From Jeotgalibacillus sp. R-1-5s-1 (GTDB taxonomy: Bacteria > Bacillota > Bacilli > Bacillales > Jeotgalibacillaceae): DNA of 64,000 nucleotides. The notes under the pieces are model-generated. The model was not told the DNA's origin and made no database searches. It saw only the letters and a list, made by a program, of their open reading frames with translations. The translations under genes were made by a program, and so were the position numbers. Shown here piece by piece: positions 23,534-32,646 of this stretch. Positions within the stretch are counted from its first letter, which is position 1. The number at the start of each line of letters is the position of its first letter. The stretch spans positions 62,001 through 126,000 of the forward strand of contig NZ_SORW01000044.1 of NCBI RefSeq assembly GCF_004405105.1. Direction: 5' to 3'.

Positions 23534-25576
23534 TCACTCCGCGCCTAATTTATCCAACACAAATGCGTAGTATTCGGCTAGTTCTTTGAGCTGGTCGAAG
23601 CGGCCGGATGCGCCGAAGTGGCCGGCGCCCATGTTGGTTTTCAGGACCAGGGTGTTGTTGTCTGTTTTCATGGTGCGCAGTCTGGCTACCCATTTGGCAG
23701 GTTCCCAGTAGGCGACGCGCGGGTCGTTCAGGCCTGTTGTGATGTACAGGTGTGGATAGTCTTTTTGCTCTACGTTGTCGTATGGGCTGTAGGATTTCAT
23801 ATAGTTGTAATCCTCTTCATTTTTCGGATTGCCCCACTCATCCCACTCCAGCGTGGTTAATGGAATCGTTTCATCAAGCATCGTTGTCAGGACGTCAACG
23901 AAAGGCACTTCTGGCACGATTACTTTGAAAATTGAGCCTTCCATATTCGACACGGCTCCAACAAGCAAGCCGCCTGCACTGCCACCGCGAGCAGCGATTT
24001 GATCAGATGTGGTGTAGCCTTCTTTGATTAAAAAGCGTGCTGCATCAATAAAGTCGTTGAACGAATTGAGTTTTTGATGTGTTTTTCCGTTTTCATACCA
24101 GTGACGGCCCATTTCACTTCCGCCGCGCACCTGTGCCGTAACGAATATCACGCCTTTATCTAAAATCGGCAGACGGTAGGCGTTGAAGTAAGGGTTACTG
24201 CTGGCCCCGTATGATCCGTAGCCTGTCAGAATAAGAGGTGCAGGTCCGTTATCAAGTGCACCTTTTTTATAAACCGCCATTAATGGCACCTTCACGCCGT
24301 CACGTGCAGTGGCCCACAGTTGCTCCTGATGATAATCTTCAGGGTGATACACTCCATTTACCGTTGCGGTGTGAATCGTTTCTTTTTCACCTGTAGCGAT
24401 CTGTAAACTGTAAATCGTGTCCGGTGTGAGAAGGGATTCGTATTCGACTAAAAGCTCAGGCGAATCATAGCTTTGCCCGCCGGTGATTGAAAGGGTGTAC
24501 AGTGATTCATCCCAGGTAAGCTGCTGGAGACTGTTGTTCTCAATTGTCCAGATCTGTGTCAGCCCATTTTCACGCCCGTAAATAAAAAGCTTACTTAGCG
24601 TTGGATACACAAACTGAAGGTAGCGATTTTCATCGTATGGTATTACTTCCTCTCGTTTTGAAAAATCGTTTGCAGAACAGCGGACAAGCTTGAAATTCAG
24701 GGCGTCTTCATTTGTCAAAATCAGCAGATCATCGCCCCAATGCTCCACATCATACTTGATCCCTCTGCGTCGCTCATCCACAAGCTGAACAGGCGCGAGC
24801 GGGTTTTCAGTATCAATCAGGCGCGCCTCATCCGTCATTGTTGATTCTGAATTCACCATGATATATTTACCGCTCTGTGTTTTTGAAATGAATAAAGCAA
24901 ACGTTGAATCCTTTTCTTCATATAAAAGTGTATCAGGTTCCGTGCTACCTACCTCGTGGCGCCACAAATAGCAAGGGCGCTGCATTTCATCAACCGTCAC
25001 ATAAAAAAGGTATGTACCGCACTGACTCCACTCTACACTGCTGTAGATATAAACGTTATTGATTTTATCAGGCAGCAGTTCTCCGTTTTGAAGATCCTTG
25101 ACGTAAATCGTATAACGGTCAGAGCCGTCACGATTTTCAAGGTAGGCAAGCTTTGTCTGTTCCTCATTCAACCGCTGCAGGGACACACTCAAATAATCGT
25201 CATCTCCTGCAAGCTCATTTAAATCAAGAATGATCTCTTCAGACGCTTCAGCTAAAAGTGACCGGTTCGCCGCTTTTTTACGCGCATAAACCGGATACTG
25301 CTGCTCTTTATCATGACGGGAATAATAAAAATAAGCCCCATTCTGAACAGGCACCTTCACCTCAGCCTCAGGCACACGGGCCACCATACCCTCATAAATC
25401 TCATTCGTCTGCTTTTCAAGAGGCGTCATCACCTCACGATAATACGCATTCTCCTCCTCCAAATACTCAACCACATCCGGATTCGAACGATCCCTCATCC
25501 AATAATAATCATCCTCCCGCACATCACCATGAATCTCATGCACAAAAGGCTCGCGTTTTGCTACAGGTACCTTCAT
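23534..25576 (-). CDS. ptrB: oligopeptidase B (S9A family)
   Basis: 680 aa from ATG 25576 behind AAAGGGG. N-terminal beta-propeller (EDDYYWMRDR near the start is a PtrB hallmark), C-terminal alpha/beta-hydrolase with nucleophile motif GGSAGG (Ser at about residue 530), Asp in GLNDPRV and His in GAGHFG. Cuts short peptides after Arg or Lys in the cytosol; no signal peptide. Full length for the family (about 680-690). Single gene. Confidence 0.92.
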   Translation of the reverse strand: MKVPVAKREPFVHEIHGDVREDDYYWMRDRSNPDVVEYLEEENAYYREVMTPLEKQTNEIYEGMVARVPEAEVKVPVQNGAYFYYSRHDKEQQYPVYARKKAANRSLLAEASEEIILDLNELAGDDDYLSVSLQRLNEEQTKLAYLENRDGSDRYTIYVKDLQNGELLPDKINNVYIYSSVEWSQCGTYLFYVTVDEMQRPCYLWRHEVGSTEPDTLLYEEKDSTFALFISKTQSGKYIMVNSESTMTDEARLIDTENPLAPVQLVDERRRGIKYDVEHWGDDLLILTNEDALNFKLVRCSANDFSKREEVIPYDENRYLQFVYPTLSKLFIYGRENGLTQIWTIENNSLQQLTWDESLYTLSITGGQSYDSPELLVEYESLLTPDTIYSLQIATGEKETIHTATVNGVYHPEDYHQEQLWATARDGVKVPLMAVYKKGALDNGPAPLILTGYGSYGASSNPYFNAYRLPILDKGVIFVTAQVRGGSEMGRHWYENGKTHQKLNSFNDFIDAARFLIKEGYTTSDQIAARGGSAGGLLVGAVSNMEGSIFKVIVPEVPFVDVLTTMLDETIPLTTLEWDEWGNPKNEEDYNYMKSYSPYDNVEQKDYPHLYITTGLNDPRVAYWEPAKWVARLRTMKTDNNTLVLKTNMGAGHFGASGRFDQLKELAEYYAFVLDKLGAE

Positions 25577-25639
25577 CAAAAAACCCCTTTCTCTATCTTT
25601 GTATAAATTCGGAATACGTAAGGTTAAATCCTGCCTGAA

Positions 25640-25702
25640 CGTAGAGTAAAGGTCTGTCCCTGAAATCTACGGTAGATTTCAGGGACAGACCCCAAGTCTA
25701 CG
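25640..25702. terminator. double family A inverted repeat
   Basis: Two family A units tail to tail: GGTCTGTCCCTGAAATCTAC (25651-25670), one base, then its exact complement to 25691, with GTAGAG..GTCTAC outer ends. Sits between two minus-strand genes. Confidence 0.85.
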
Positions 25703-25918
25703 CTAAGCATTAAATCCAATAAATAATGTGAAGATCATCAATATGATAGATATAGTGATTACGAGGGTACAAATTGTTGTTGTGATGATTTTAAGCATTT
25801 TCGGTATATGTGTACTTTGTTTCCAAACAACGATAAGTAAGGTGAAGTGTAAAATGATAAGCAGCATAAAAAAAGCTAAAGGTCCAAATCGTTCTTTTAC
25901 TAAGATCCATATGTCCAT
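25703..25918 (-). CDS. two-TM small membrane protein
   Basis: 71 aa from ATG 25918 (MDIWILVKERFGPLAF), with AGAGGA upstream. Two hydrophobic helices at about residues 12-30 and 42-68. Unknown family. Only two bases separate its stop from the family A double repeat. Confidence 0.6.
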   Translation of the reverse strand: MDIWILVKERFGPLAFFMLLIILHFTLLIVVWKQSTHIPKMLKIITTTICTLVITISIILMIFTLFIGFNA

Positions 25919-26086
25919 TGAACAGTTCCTCTTTCTTTGATCACCATTCACAGACGCTAATCCAAGGCTCCTGCGTTTCGAAAATGGTTTCTTGTTGATT
26001 GCTTTGTATCGTCCCGCTCAAACATCTGCAGAGTCAGGTCAGATCCCAAGTCTACAAAAGCTGGTCAATATTTAATTCAGATAGCT

Positions 26087-26257
26087 TCATTGTTTACCTC
26101 GTTGTCTACTTATATCTAACCGCCTCATGATTACTGCAATATAAAGCAGTAAACCAAAAATAGCACTTATAAAAATATTAAATTCAACAACGAGCCCTGT
26201 CATAGGTAATAGGAAACCCAACAAGACACTCAATAGCATAAATAAAAATAGCTCCAA
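26087..26257 (-). CDS. 56-aa small membrane protein
   Basis: Found by reading the gap. TTG start at 26257 stands seven bases after a perfect AGGAGG (complement of 26265-26270). The product begins MELFLFMLLSVLLGFLLPMT, has a second hydrophobic segment (NIFISAIFGLLLYIAVIM) and ends in a basic tail (RRLDISRQRGKQ). Good hairpin topology for a two-TM protein with the tail inside. No family recognised. Confidence 0.6.
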   Translation of the reverse strand: MELFLFMLLSVLLGFLLPMTGLVVEFNIFISAIFGLLLYIAVIMRRLDISRQRGKQ

Positions 26258-26314
26258 ATGATTTCCTCCTTATGTAGTATTCTTATTCAAATATACCATA
26301 TTCTTGCATCTTAT

Positions 26315-26342
26315 AGCGTAAGGGTCTGACCTCAACTCTACG
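26315..26342. repeat. family A repeat
   Basis: GCGTAAGGGTCTGACCTCAA then CTCTACG, a shortened copy. A further worn copy lies at about 26029-26057 (GTCAGATCCCAAGTCTAC). Confidence 0.6.
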
Positions 26343-26421
26343 AATCTCCCATTTTTCTCCTGGTGTATCAATGGTAAGATGGAGACAGATTTGTGAATAC
26401 ATAATAAGTGATGTGAGTTTG

Positions 26422-27336
26422 ATGAAGAGTAAGCCGATTTATGTGGAGATTGAGATAGAGGATGAGGTTGAGAAGGTGTGGACGTATAGCCAGGATCCTG
26501 GGCTGCATGAGCAGTGGGATGTGCGCTTTTCTTCTATTACGTATAACGAAAAGCCGCCTGGTGAGGAGGTTCAGACGTTTACTTATTCGACGAAGGTGCT
26601 GCCTGGGCTTGAGGTTTCAGGCTGGGGTGAGAGTAAGGGGACGCATGAGAAGGAGAGTGGTGAAAAGACGTCTGCGCTGCATTTTGGGACGGACCAGATC
26701 ATTTCACCGATTGCGGAAGGAAAGGGGTATTGGAAGTACATCCCTCACGAAAAGGGAACGACTTTTCTGACGCAGTATGATTATGACGTCCGCTTTGGAG
26801 CGGCAGGAAAGCTGTTCGACCGCATGTTTCGTCCGCTGATGGGATGGGGAACGGCGTTGAGTTTTGATGTTCTTAAAAGATGGATTGAGACAGGTGAGCG
26901 TCCTGGCACGCAATATCGCCGCTTCTTTTCGTTTTATGCGATCTGCCTGCTGTTTTCATTTGTGTGGCTGTACCAGGGGCTTGTGCCAAAGGTGCTCACG
27001 CAGCATCCATTAGAGGTGAGCATGCTGATGCAACTGTCGCCATTTACACAAGCGCAGGCTGAGACTGCTGTGCTCTGGGTTGGCCTGGCGGAGATGCTGT
27101 TTGCATGCTTCTGGCTGGTGCCCGGGCTGCAGAAATCACTGTTGAAGCTGCAGGTCGTCATCTTCCCGCTGCTGACATTAAGCGCCGTCTTATCAGCACC
27201 GTCCGTTGCAACAGCGCCATTCAATGTCATCACGTTAAATGTGACACTGGGGGTGCTCTCAATCATAGGGCTTCTGCTGGCGCATCAGCTGCCGACTGCG
27301 AAAAGCTGTAAAAGAAAGCGGGGGAAGAAGGCGTGA
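26422..27336 (+). CDS. SRPBCC domain plus DoxX-like membrane protein (YndG-like)
   Basis: 304 aa from ATG 26422. Residues 1-160 look like an SRPBCC/START-type lipid-binding domain (YVEIEIEDEVEKVWTYSQDP at the N-terminus); the rest has four transmembrane helices with a DoxX-like pattern (WVGLAEMLFACFWLVPGLQ). It overlaps the next gene by 4 bases, forming an operon that matches the yndG-yndH-yndJ order known in B. subtilis; function of that operon is not established. Confidence 0.7.
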   Translation: MKSKPIYVEIEIEDEVEKVWTYSQDPGLHEQWDVRFSSITYNEKPPGEEVQTFTYSTKVLPGLEVSGWGESKGTHEKESGEKTSALHFGTDQIISPIAEGKGYWKYIPHEKGTTFLTQYDYDVRFGAAGKLFDRMFRPLMGWGTALSFDVLKRWIETGERPGTQYRRFFSFYAICLLFSFVWLYQGLVPKVLTQHPLEVSMLMQLSPFTQAQAETAVLWVGLAEMLFACFWLVPGLQKSLLKLQVVIFPLLTLSAVLSAPSVATAPFNVITLNVTLGVLSIIGLLLAHQLPTAKSCKRKRGKKA

Positions 27337-27944
27337 CGATTTATTCAACCTTGTTGGGCGATGATTTTCAAAAGCTGCACCCGAAGCTTCAGCATCGCTA
27401 CGCACTTCCTTTAGATGAAACGTTTTATGCGGAAGGCGTGATGAGCCGGATTCAAAATGGAGGCTGGCTGCTTTCTCCGTTTTTCCGCGTGGCATCCAGG
27501 ATCAATTTTTTATTTCCGGAAAGTGGGGAGGGGGTTCCGTTTTCCATCGCAAACCGTTGCGCCATCAATCAGGACGGGGAAGCAGAGGTGGCATGGGAAA
27601 GAACCTTCCATTTTCCAAAAGCGGTCCGTAAATTTAACGCGAAAATGACTGTGGATTTAGAAAGAAAGCTCGTGAAGGATTATCTTGGTGACGTGCCGTT
27701 TTTCTATTCAGACCTGAACTTTAACGTAACAAAGGACGGCTTCTTACTGATCACATCAGGGGTGCAAAAAATCGTGCTTGGAAGGAAAGGGCTCATACTT
27801 CCTGGTCCGCTAAATGGCCGTGTGACGGTGCTTGAAGGCTACGATGATGAAAAGGGCGTGTACACGATTCACGTGTCTATTTACAACGATTTGGTGGGGA
27901 GGTTGATGATGTATGCCGGGGAATTTAAAGAAAGCACTCATTAA
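27333..27944 (+). CDS. yndH: DUF4166 domain protein (YndH-like)
   Basis: 203 aa, GTG start overlapping the previous stop. Soluble, single DUF4166 domain: LGDDFQKLHPKLQHRYALP, NRCAINQDGEAEVAWERTF and VTKDGFLLITSGVQ are family-like. Coupled to both neighbours by overlaps of 4 and 32 bases. Known only by context, with membrane partners on either side. Confidence 0.75.
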   Translation: MTIYSTLLGDDFQKLHPKLQHRYALPLDETFYAEGVMSRIQNGGWLLSPFFRVASRINFLFPESGEGVPFSIANRCAINQDGEAEVAWERTFHFPKAVRKFNAKMTVDLERKLVKDYLGDVPFFYSDLNFNVTKDGFLLITSGVQKIVLGRKGLILPGPLNGRVTVLEGYDDEKGVYTIHVSIYNDLVGRLMMYAGEFKESTH

Positions 27945-29475
27945 TCCTCTGATTTTATGTGGGATTCTCTTACTGGGTATCAGCTTACTCGTTCAAAATC
28001 AGGAAGGGTATAGCTATTATCTGACGGCGGCTCAGCTGGTTTTTGTGCCTGCGCTGATTCATTTGATCGTGCCGTTACGTTCATTTGAAAAAGTGATCAT
28101 CACAATCGCTATGGTTGCGGTGACGCTCATCAGTTTTGGCGTGTCTTTCAATTTGGCAGTCACATGTGCCGCAGTCTACCTTCTTTATACTTTTTGGTTG
28201 GCCTGGAAGGGGCTAGAGCGGTTTTTAAAACGTGGTTTTACGAATGTGCCTGAAATCCTGATTGATCTTGGTTTTATGTATCTGTCAATCGGTGGGATGT
28301 GGTTTTTCGCACATGTGAGCGGAATTGATACCGGATTTAGCGAAATGCTGACCTGGCTGACAGGTATTCATTTTCATTATTCGGCATTTTTGCTCTGCGT
28401 GTCAGTTGGTCTGCTTGGCCGCTTGAAAATGACACGGTTGTACCAGATATGTGCGCTAATCATTGGAACCGGGCCCATTACAGTGGCGCTGGGGATTACG
28501 TTTTCGACAACGATCGAAATCATTTCAGTATCACTTTATGTGCTTGCGATTTATATCCTGACGTTTCACAGCTTCCGGATCACCTTTCCGCGTGGTCAGG
28601 CTGCCTTTGTCCGGATTCCTTACGTGACGCTGTGTTTCACGATTGCCTGGTCTTTTTTGTATGCCTATGGAAATTTCGCCGGTCAGGCTGTGGTGACGAT
28701 TCCAACGATGCTTGTCGTACACGGGCTTCTGAATTGCGTGCTGTTTGGCTCGTTTACCGTGATTGGCTGGGCGCTAAATGTGCCTGACTCAACACACCAA
28801 TCACCCCATTTTCCGGTGAGTCGGATTCGCGGGAAGCTAAAAGAGACCGGTGATCCGCATCGCGGGCTTGTGGATGAGATGGGGAATTATGTTGATAAAG
28901 AGAAGCTGCCTGCTGAAGTCGTTCGGTTTTATGAACAGACAGAGCAGTTCAAGCTCTCCGCCTCTGTGAAATGGGCACCGTGGTTCAAGCCGTTTGCATT
29001 TATTTATAAAGGGATCAGCCGGAAAATCGGGCAGATCAACCTGCCTTATTCATCTGAAAAAGTGGAGATGACAGGGGATATTTTGCTGGTTGATGAACAG
29101 CTTGATAGCAGAAGCAGACCGCGCGTCTGGCATAGAAGGATTGGGGAAGAAACGGTATTTACAGCGATTTACTCAAGCCACCAAACTGCAGGGCAAACCT
29201 ACATGAACATCGCGCTGCCGCTGCCGTTCTCATCCATGCACGGCATCCTGCAGCTAACGGCAAAAAACGGGAAACTCCATCTCACAAGTGCAGCAGAAGG
29301 CGACGCAGGTACCTACCTCGCTATCGGCCCATACCTGCCAAAGCTGCCCCTGCACGAACGCTTTACCCTGCAAGAAACCGGCCGAAAACTCACCGCCACC
29401 CACGACATGACCATCCTCGGCCTGCACTTTCTGCATATCGATTATGAGATCAAGCGCAGGGAAGAAGCTGTGTAA
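27913..29475 (+). CDS. yndJ: YndJ-like membrane protein
   Basis: 520 aa. About nine transmembrane helices in the first 290 residues, then a soluble C-terminal half of about 230 residues (YVDKEKLPAEVVRFYEQTEQ, then beta-rich). Same length and order as YndJ of B. subtilis. The soluble half resembles the DUF4166 partner in its VEMTGDILLVDE..RPRVWHRRIGE stretch, suggesting shared ligand. Function unknown. Confidence 0.72.
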   Translation: MPGNLKKALINPLILCGILLLGISLLVQNQEGYSYYLTAAQLVFVPALIHLIVPLRSFEKVIITIAMVAVTLISFGVSFNLAVTCAAVYLLYTFWLAWKGLERFLKRGFTNVPEILIDLGFMYLSIGGMWFFAHVSGIDTGFSEMLTWLTGIHFHYSAFLLCVSVGLLGRLKMTRLYQICALIIGTGPITVALGITFSTTIEIISVSLYVLAIYILTFHSFRITFPRGQAAFVRIPYVTLCFTIAWSFLYAYGNFAGQAVVTIPTMLVVHGLLNCVLFGSFTVIGWALNVPDSTHQSPHFPVSRIRGKLKETGDPHRGLVDEMGNYVDKEKLPAEVVRFYEQTEQFKLSASVKWAPWFKPFAFIYKGISRKIGQINLPYSSEKVEMTGDILLVDEQLDSRSRPRVWHRRIGEETVFTAIYSSHQTAGQTYMNIALPLPFSSMHGILQLTAKNGKLHLTSAAEGDAGTYLAIGPYLPKLPLHERFTLQETGRKLTATHDMTILGLHFLHIDYEIKRREEAV

Positions 29476-29523
29476 AGAAAGGGTCTGTCCCCTGAACTCT
29501 ACCCAGCTCTAAACATATGGAGG

Positions 29524-29649
29524 TTCGCAGGATTTTGATCGTTGTTCGAAAAATATCGGCGGTGATTCGTAGAATGCTGGGGATGGTTCACAAAATAAGA
29601 GGAGCGGTTCGCAAGATTTTAGGCTATGTTCCAAGAATTGTGTCATTTG
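29524..29649. repeat. family D array: six 21-bp units
   Basis: GTTCgnAA-type units with TTC at 29524, 29545, 29566, 29587, 29608 and 29629; every step is exactly 21. Unit sequence is unrelated to family B. Family A copies lie on both sides (29480-29503 and 29658-29692). Confidence 0.8.
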
Positions 29650-29657
29650 ACCTATGA

Positions 29658-29692
29658 GTGTAGAGGTAGGGTCTGTCCCCAAGTCTGCGCTC
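29658..29692. repeat. family A repeat, right flank of array D
   Basis: GTGTAGAGGTAGGGTCTGTC then CCCAAGTCTGCGC; a matching left copy (GGGTCTGTCCCCTGAACTCT) is at 29480-29503. Confidence 0.7.
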
Positions 29693-29711
29693 CACGAAAG
29701 GAGATATCTGA

Positions 29712-30116
29712 ATGGAATGGTCAAAAAGCATGTACAGAGTTAGTGATGATGTAGAACTCTTGGATATTCATAGAGTCCATGAGCTTCTTTCAAATACATA
29801 TTGGGCTTCAGAAAGGTCATTAGAAGTGATTGAAAAAACCGTTTCGCATTCTATGGCTTTTGGTATGTATGAAAAGGAAAAGCTGATCGGTTTCGCAAGG
29901 GTAGTTACGGACCAAACCGTTTTCTCCTGGGTGATGGATGTAGTCATAGACCCTGACTACAGAGGTGATAGACTCGGACAATGGTTAATGGAATGCATAC
30001 TCGACCACCCGTCCATCAAGCACACCGCCTTTGCCCTGGCCACCTCTGATGCACAAGGGTTTTACAATAAATTCAATTTCAAAAATAATGAATGTATGAC
30101 GAGACCATTAGGGTAG
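29712..30116 (+). CDS. GNAT family N-acetyltransferase
   Basis: 134 aa, ATG after AAAGGAGATATC. Motif A VVIDPDYRGDRLGQWLM at about residues 78-94 and FYNKFNFKNNE near the end. The small, single-domain type seen often in Bacillales. The gene is flanked by repeats; its TAG stop (30114-30116) is in the following family A pair. Substrate unknown. Confidence 0.85.
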   Translation: MEWSKSMYRVSDDVELLDIHRVHELLSNTYWASERSLEVIEKTVSHSMAFGMYEKEKLIGFARVVTDQTVFSWVMDVVIDPDYRGDRLGQWLMECILDHPSIKHTAFALATSDAQGFYNKFNFKNNECMTRPLG

Positions 30117-30175
30117 AGAAAAGGTCTGTCCCCCAAGTCTACGGTAGACTTGGGGGACAGACCCTGATCCTACGC
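30113..30175. terminator. double family A inverted repeat with stop codons of two genes
   Basis: GGTCTGTCCCCCAAGTCTAC (30123-30142) and its exact complement (30144-30163), one base between. The outer GTAG on the plus strand (30113-30116) is the stop of the GNAT gene; the outer TAG on the minus strand (30172-30170) is the stop of the convergent small gene. Confidence 0.85.
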
Positions 30176-30361
30176 TTTGTTTCGCGTAGTGATTTTAACG
30201 ATCACTCTCGTATAAAATACATAGTAAACAATCACGATAGGAATAAGGACAACAAAATACAATACACTGTTCACCAGGCCGTCCTTAGGCATAAGCTGAC
30301 TGTAGTAATACATCATCACACTGCCGGTTGTAAGTAAAAACAGTACCCTTAAAATGATCAT
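30170..30361 (-). CDS. 63-aa two-TM membrane protein
   Basis: ATG after GAGGAGAAAAA. Two hydrophobic helices (about residues 2-22 and 31-54) and a basic C-terminal tail (TRVIVKITTRNKA). Unknown family. Stop TAG lies in the double family A repeat. Confidence 0.6.
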   Translation of the reverse strand: MIILRVLFLLTTGSVMMYYYSQLMPKDGLVNSVLYFVVLIPIVIVYYVFYTRVIVKITTRNKA

Positions 30362-30373
30362 TTTTTCTCCTCA

Positions 30374-30407
30374 CTGTAGACTTCAGGGATAGAACCCTTA
30401 ACTTCGC
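30374..30407. repeat. family A repeat
   Basis: CTGTAGACTTCAGGGATAGA then ACCCTTAACTTCGC; an ordinary single copy just after the DUF4085-like gene (its stop is at 30398-30400). Confidence 0.6.
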
Positions 30408-31540
30408 TCAATCAACACATCAAATTTCCGTATATTTTCCTCATCCAACACGGCTGCATCATAAAAATGCTGAACATACAAACCAATCACCATTTCATTT
30501 TCACCGGTCAGTTCGATACCACGCAGAAGCTGGTTAATGATTTGCCTGTGTTCTTGGGGATTGTGATAAAGGGTGTTCCACGCCTGTACCTGCAGCTGAA
30601 TATTTTCGCTTAAGGCAGCGTCCAAAATCTGATCAGAAGGCATTGGCTCGTTGAAATGAGCGTACGGATCCTCGAAAACATTCGTGTAGATATAATCAAT
30701 CGCATGAGGATCATCTAGTGCCCACTCATCGTTTAGCGAAATACTGATATCCTCAGTTGGTGAAATGAATCGGTAGCTGTGCTCTGGATTTAAGAGTGTA
30801 AGATATTCAGTCACCGGCAGCCCATCCAGCTTATCTTCATCCTTTAATGTCACATACTGCTTAGGCCGGAAAAGAGCCTCGGCTTCAAGCTCCTTCATAT
30901 GAATCGTCCACTGACTTTCAGGACAATCGAACAACACACGCAGCGCAAAGCCATCATCTGTTTTTTGCAATTCATCATAAATAAACCATTGGCCAGTTTG
31001 AATAGGTTCATCTGATTCCTCAGAGGTAATCCCTTTAAAGTCCAGAATCACCATTGCTTTTGTTGAAAAGCCGTTTTCGTTATTCACATGCAACCGAAGG
31101 GAGTTTCCGTTTCGCTCCACAAGCTGAATAACACCGTCATGCAGGCTGTCAGTAAACACATTCTGCGCTTCGCTGGATAAATGAACTGCCGCCTTTTCTT
31201 TATTTTCAAATGCAGCATTCAGCTTTGACTCAAATGCAATTTCTGATTCCCGGATCCACTGCAAATAATCTTCGCGAACATCAGTCGGCAAATCAGGCTG
31301 ATTAAGTGTTCCGTTTTCCAGATAAGGTAGGAATCGATCAGGGAGAACACTGCTCAGTTCCTCTTTCGCCTCATTTAAGTCCTCTGTCATCTGACCTGAT
31401 AAATCAATCTCTTCTTCAGCTGCCTCATCTAACATGATGCTCCATTCATCATCCGACTCAGGGATCGGCAAAATCACCTGCTTCCGAAACAGTTCTTTCA
31501 TTTCTTTATCAATATTCCAAGTCATTTCTGTAATTTTCAT
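30398..31540 (-). CDS. DUF4085-like protein
   Basis: 380 aa, soluble, acidic. N-terminus MKITEMTWNIDKEMKELFRK recalls the start of DUF4085 proteins of Bacillales, with a long helical first third and a mixed C-terminal domain (about residues 130-380). No catalytic motif recognised. The assignment is tentative. Confidence 0.5.
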   Translation of the reverse strand: MKITEMTWNIDKEMKELFRKQVILPIPESDDEWSIMLDEAAEEEIDLSGQMTEDLNEAKEELSSVLPDRFLPYLENGTLNQPDLPTDVREDYLQWIRESEIAFESKLNAAFENKEKAAVHLSSEAQNVFTDSLHDGVIQLVERNGNSLRLHVNNENGFSTKAMVILDFKGITSEESDEPIQTGQWFIYDELQKTDDGFALRVLFDCPESQWTIHMKELEAEALFRPKQYVTLKDEDKLDGLPVTEYLTLLNPEHSYRFISPTEDISISLNDEWALDDPHAIDYIYTNVFEDPYAHFNEPMPSDQILDAALSENIQLQVQAWNTLYHNPQEHRQIINQLLRGIELTGENEMVIGLYVQHFYDAAVLDEENIRKFDVLIERS

Positions 31541-31565
31541 GTTCTCACTCCTACAGGTAGAGTCG

Positions 31566-31626
31566 GTAGAGAAGGGGTCTGTCCCTAAAGTCTACGGTAG
31601 ACTTTGGGGACAGACCCCTTCTCTAC
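31566..31626. terminator. double family A inverted repeat, 30-bp arms
   Basis: Left arm 31566-31595 and right arm 31597-31626 match at 29 of 30 positions with one base between, making a nearly perfect 61-bp palindrome. Best preserved double copy in the window. Confidence 0.9.
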
Positions 31627-31627
31627 G

Positions 31628-32164
31628 TTATTCTGTTATTTCGATTTCATCAAACGGATAAATCCGCAGTTTCACTTCTCCAAGCACGGTGTCTGCGGAA
31701 ATTAATCCGAATTCTCTGCTGTCATTGCTTTTTCTGCGGTTGTCACCTAAAACGAAATAATGGCCTTCCGGTATGATGGAGACTTGAGTAAGTTCTTCCA
31801 GTGTAAAGTCCTGCGTTGTCCTGCTTAATGTCGTACTCTGTTTTACGTAATCTTCGTCATATGCCTGACTGTTTATGTATAAAACATCGTCCTTCATTTC
31901 AATATGATCCCCTGGTACGCCAACGACTCTTTTCACGTACTTTGCATTGGCATCTGGGGCATCAAAAACAATCATATCAAACCGCTCAATATCAGACGTT
32001 TTCGAGATCACAACCCGATTATTATGCTCAAGCGTCGGCAGCATCGATTCACCACGAACAGCAATCGGTTCAAAAATAAACTGCCTGCAAACAAAGACGA
32101 TGACCACTGCTATCACGATGGACTTCACCCACGACAGCATTTCTTTTTTCATCTTTTCATCCAT
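31628..32164 (-). CDS. lepB: signal peptidase I (S26A)
   Basis: 178 aa. One N-terminal transmembrane helix (about 11-30), box B GESMLPTL with catalytic Ser40, box C DMIVF, box D VKRVVGVPGD with general-base Lys78, box E LGDNRRKSNDSREFG. Gram-positive Sip type, catalytic domain outside. Cleaves signal peptides of exported proteins. Useful as an in-window active comparison for the inactive S26-like domain at 16290-17084. Confidence 0.93.
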   Translation of the reverse strand: MDEKMKKEMLSWVKSIVIAVVIVFVCRQFIFEPIAVRGESMLPTLEHNNRVVISKTSDIERFDMIVFDAPDANAKYVKRVVGVPGDHIEMKDDVLYINSQAYDEDYVKQSTTLSRTTQDFTLEELTQVSIIPEGHYFVLGDNRRKSNDSREFGLISADTVLGEVKLRIYPFDEIEITE

Positions 32165-32249
32165 TTTTATCCCCCCGGAAGGTTGCCCCTTTTGATAGTC
32201 ATTATGTTACCATATAGAACGGGTATTGAGAATATTTTACAAAAGATAG

Positions 32250-32279
32250 AGGGTAGGGACAGACCCCGATACTACACTG
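32250..32279. repeat. family A repeat, partial
   Basis: AGGGTAGGGACAGACCCCGA then TACTACACT, 18 bases before the start of the small zinc protein gene. Confidence 0.5.
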
Positions 32280-32296
32280 AAAGAGGTGCATCAAAA

Positions 32297-32635
32297 ATGA
32301 ATTGTTTAATTTGCGGAGATATTCAGGAAATCAACATAGAAGGGGACATCGGAGCAGATCCGGTTTGGTGTCATCATTGCGGGTGTAACTTGGATATTGA
32401 AGATCTGCCTGTTTCCGCAAAGTTAATAAAGGAACTAGTACAGTGGGCAGCCGAATATGGGAATTGGATTGATTGGGACGTGGACCAATTACGACCTGGA
32501 GGGCTTGAACTTGAGACCCGATTCAATCAAAAAGGACTCCTGTTGTCGGAGGAAGTTCAACAGGAGCTGGGAGAAGAATTCACGATAAGGTTTATTGACT
32601 CTAATCATTCAGTCATTTACGCAAATCATTTATGA
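32297..32635 (+). CDS. small zinc-ribbon protein
   Basis: 112 aa from ATG 32297 after AAGAGGTG; the frame is open further upstream but that part is antisense to the signal peptidase gene. Two Cys pairs (CLIC at residue 3, CHHC at about 26) give a zinc ribbon, followed by a helix-rich part with WAAEYGNWIDWDVDQL. Resembles small Bacillus proteins of unknown function. Confidence 0.68.
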   Translation: MNCLICGDIQEINIEGDIGADPVWCHHCGCNLDIEDLPVSAKLIKELVQWAAEYGNWIDWDVDQLRPGGLELETRFNQKGLLLSEEVQQELGEEFTIRFIDSNHSVIYANHL

Positions 32636-32646
32636 TGATTCGCGCA

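Noticed and set aside
29509-29724. Minus-strand frame across array D (repeated CEP-type heptads)
   Set aside because: No ribosome site and no conserved frame; explained by the 21-bp period.
31904-32296. Long N-terminal extension of the zinc-ribbon protein
   Set aside because: It is antisense to the signal peptidase gene and a good start with ribosome site lies at 32297.
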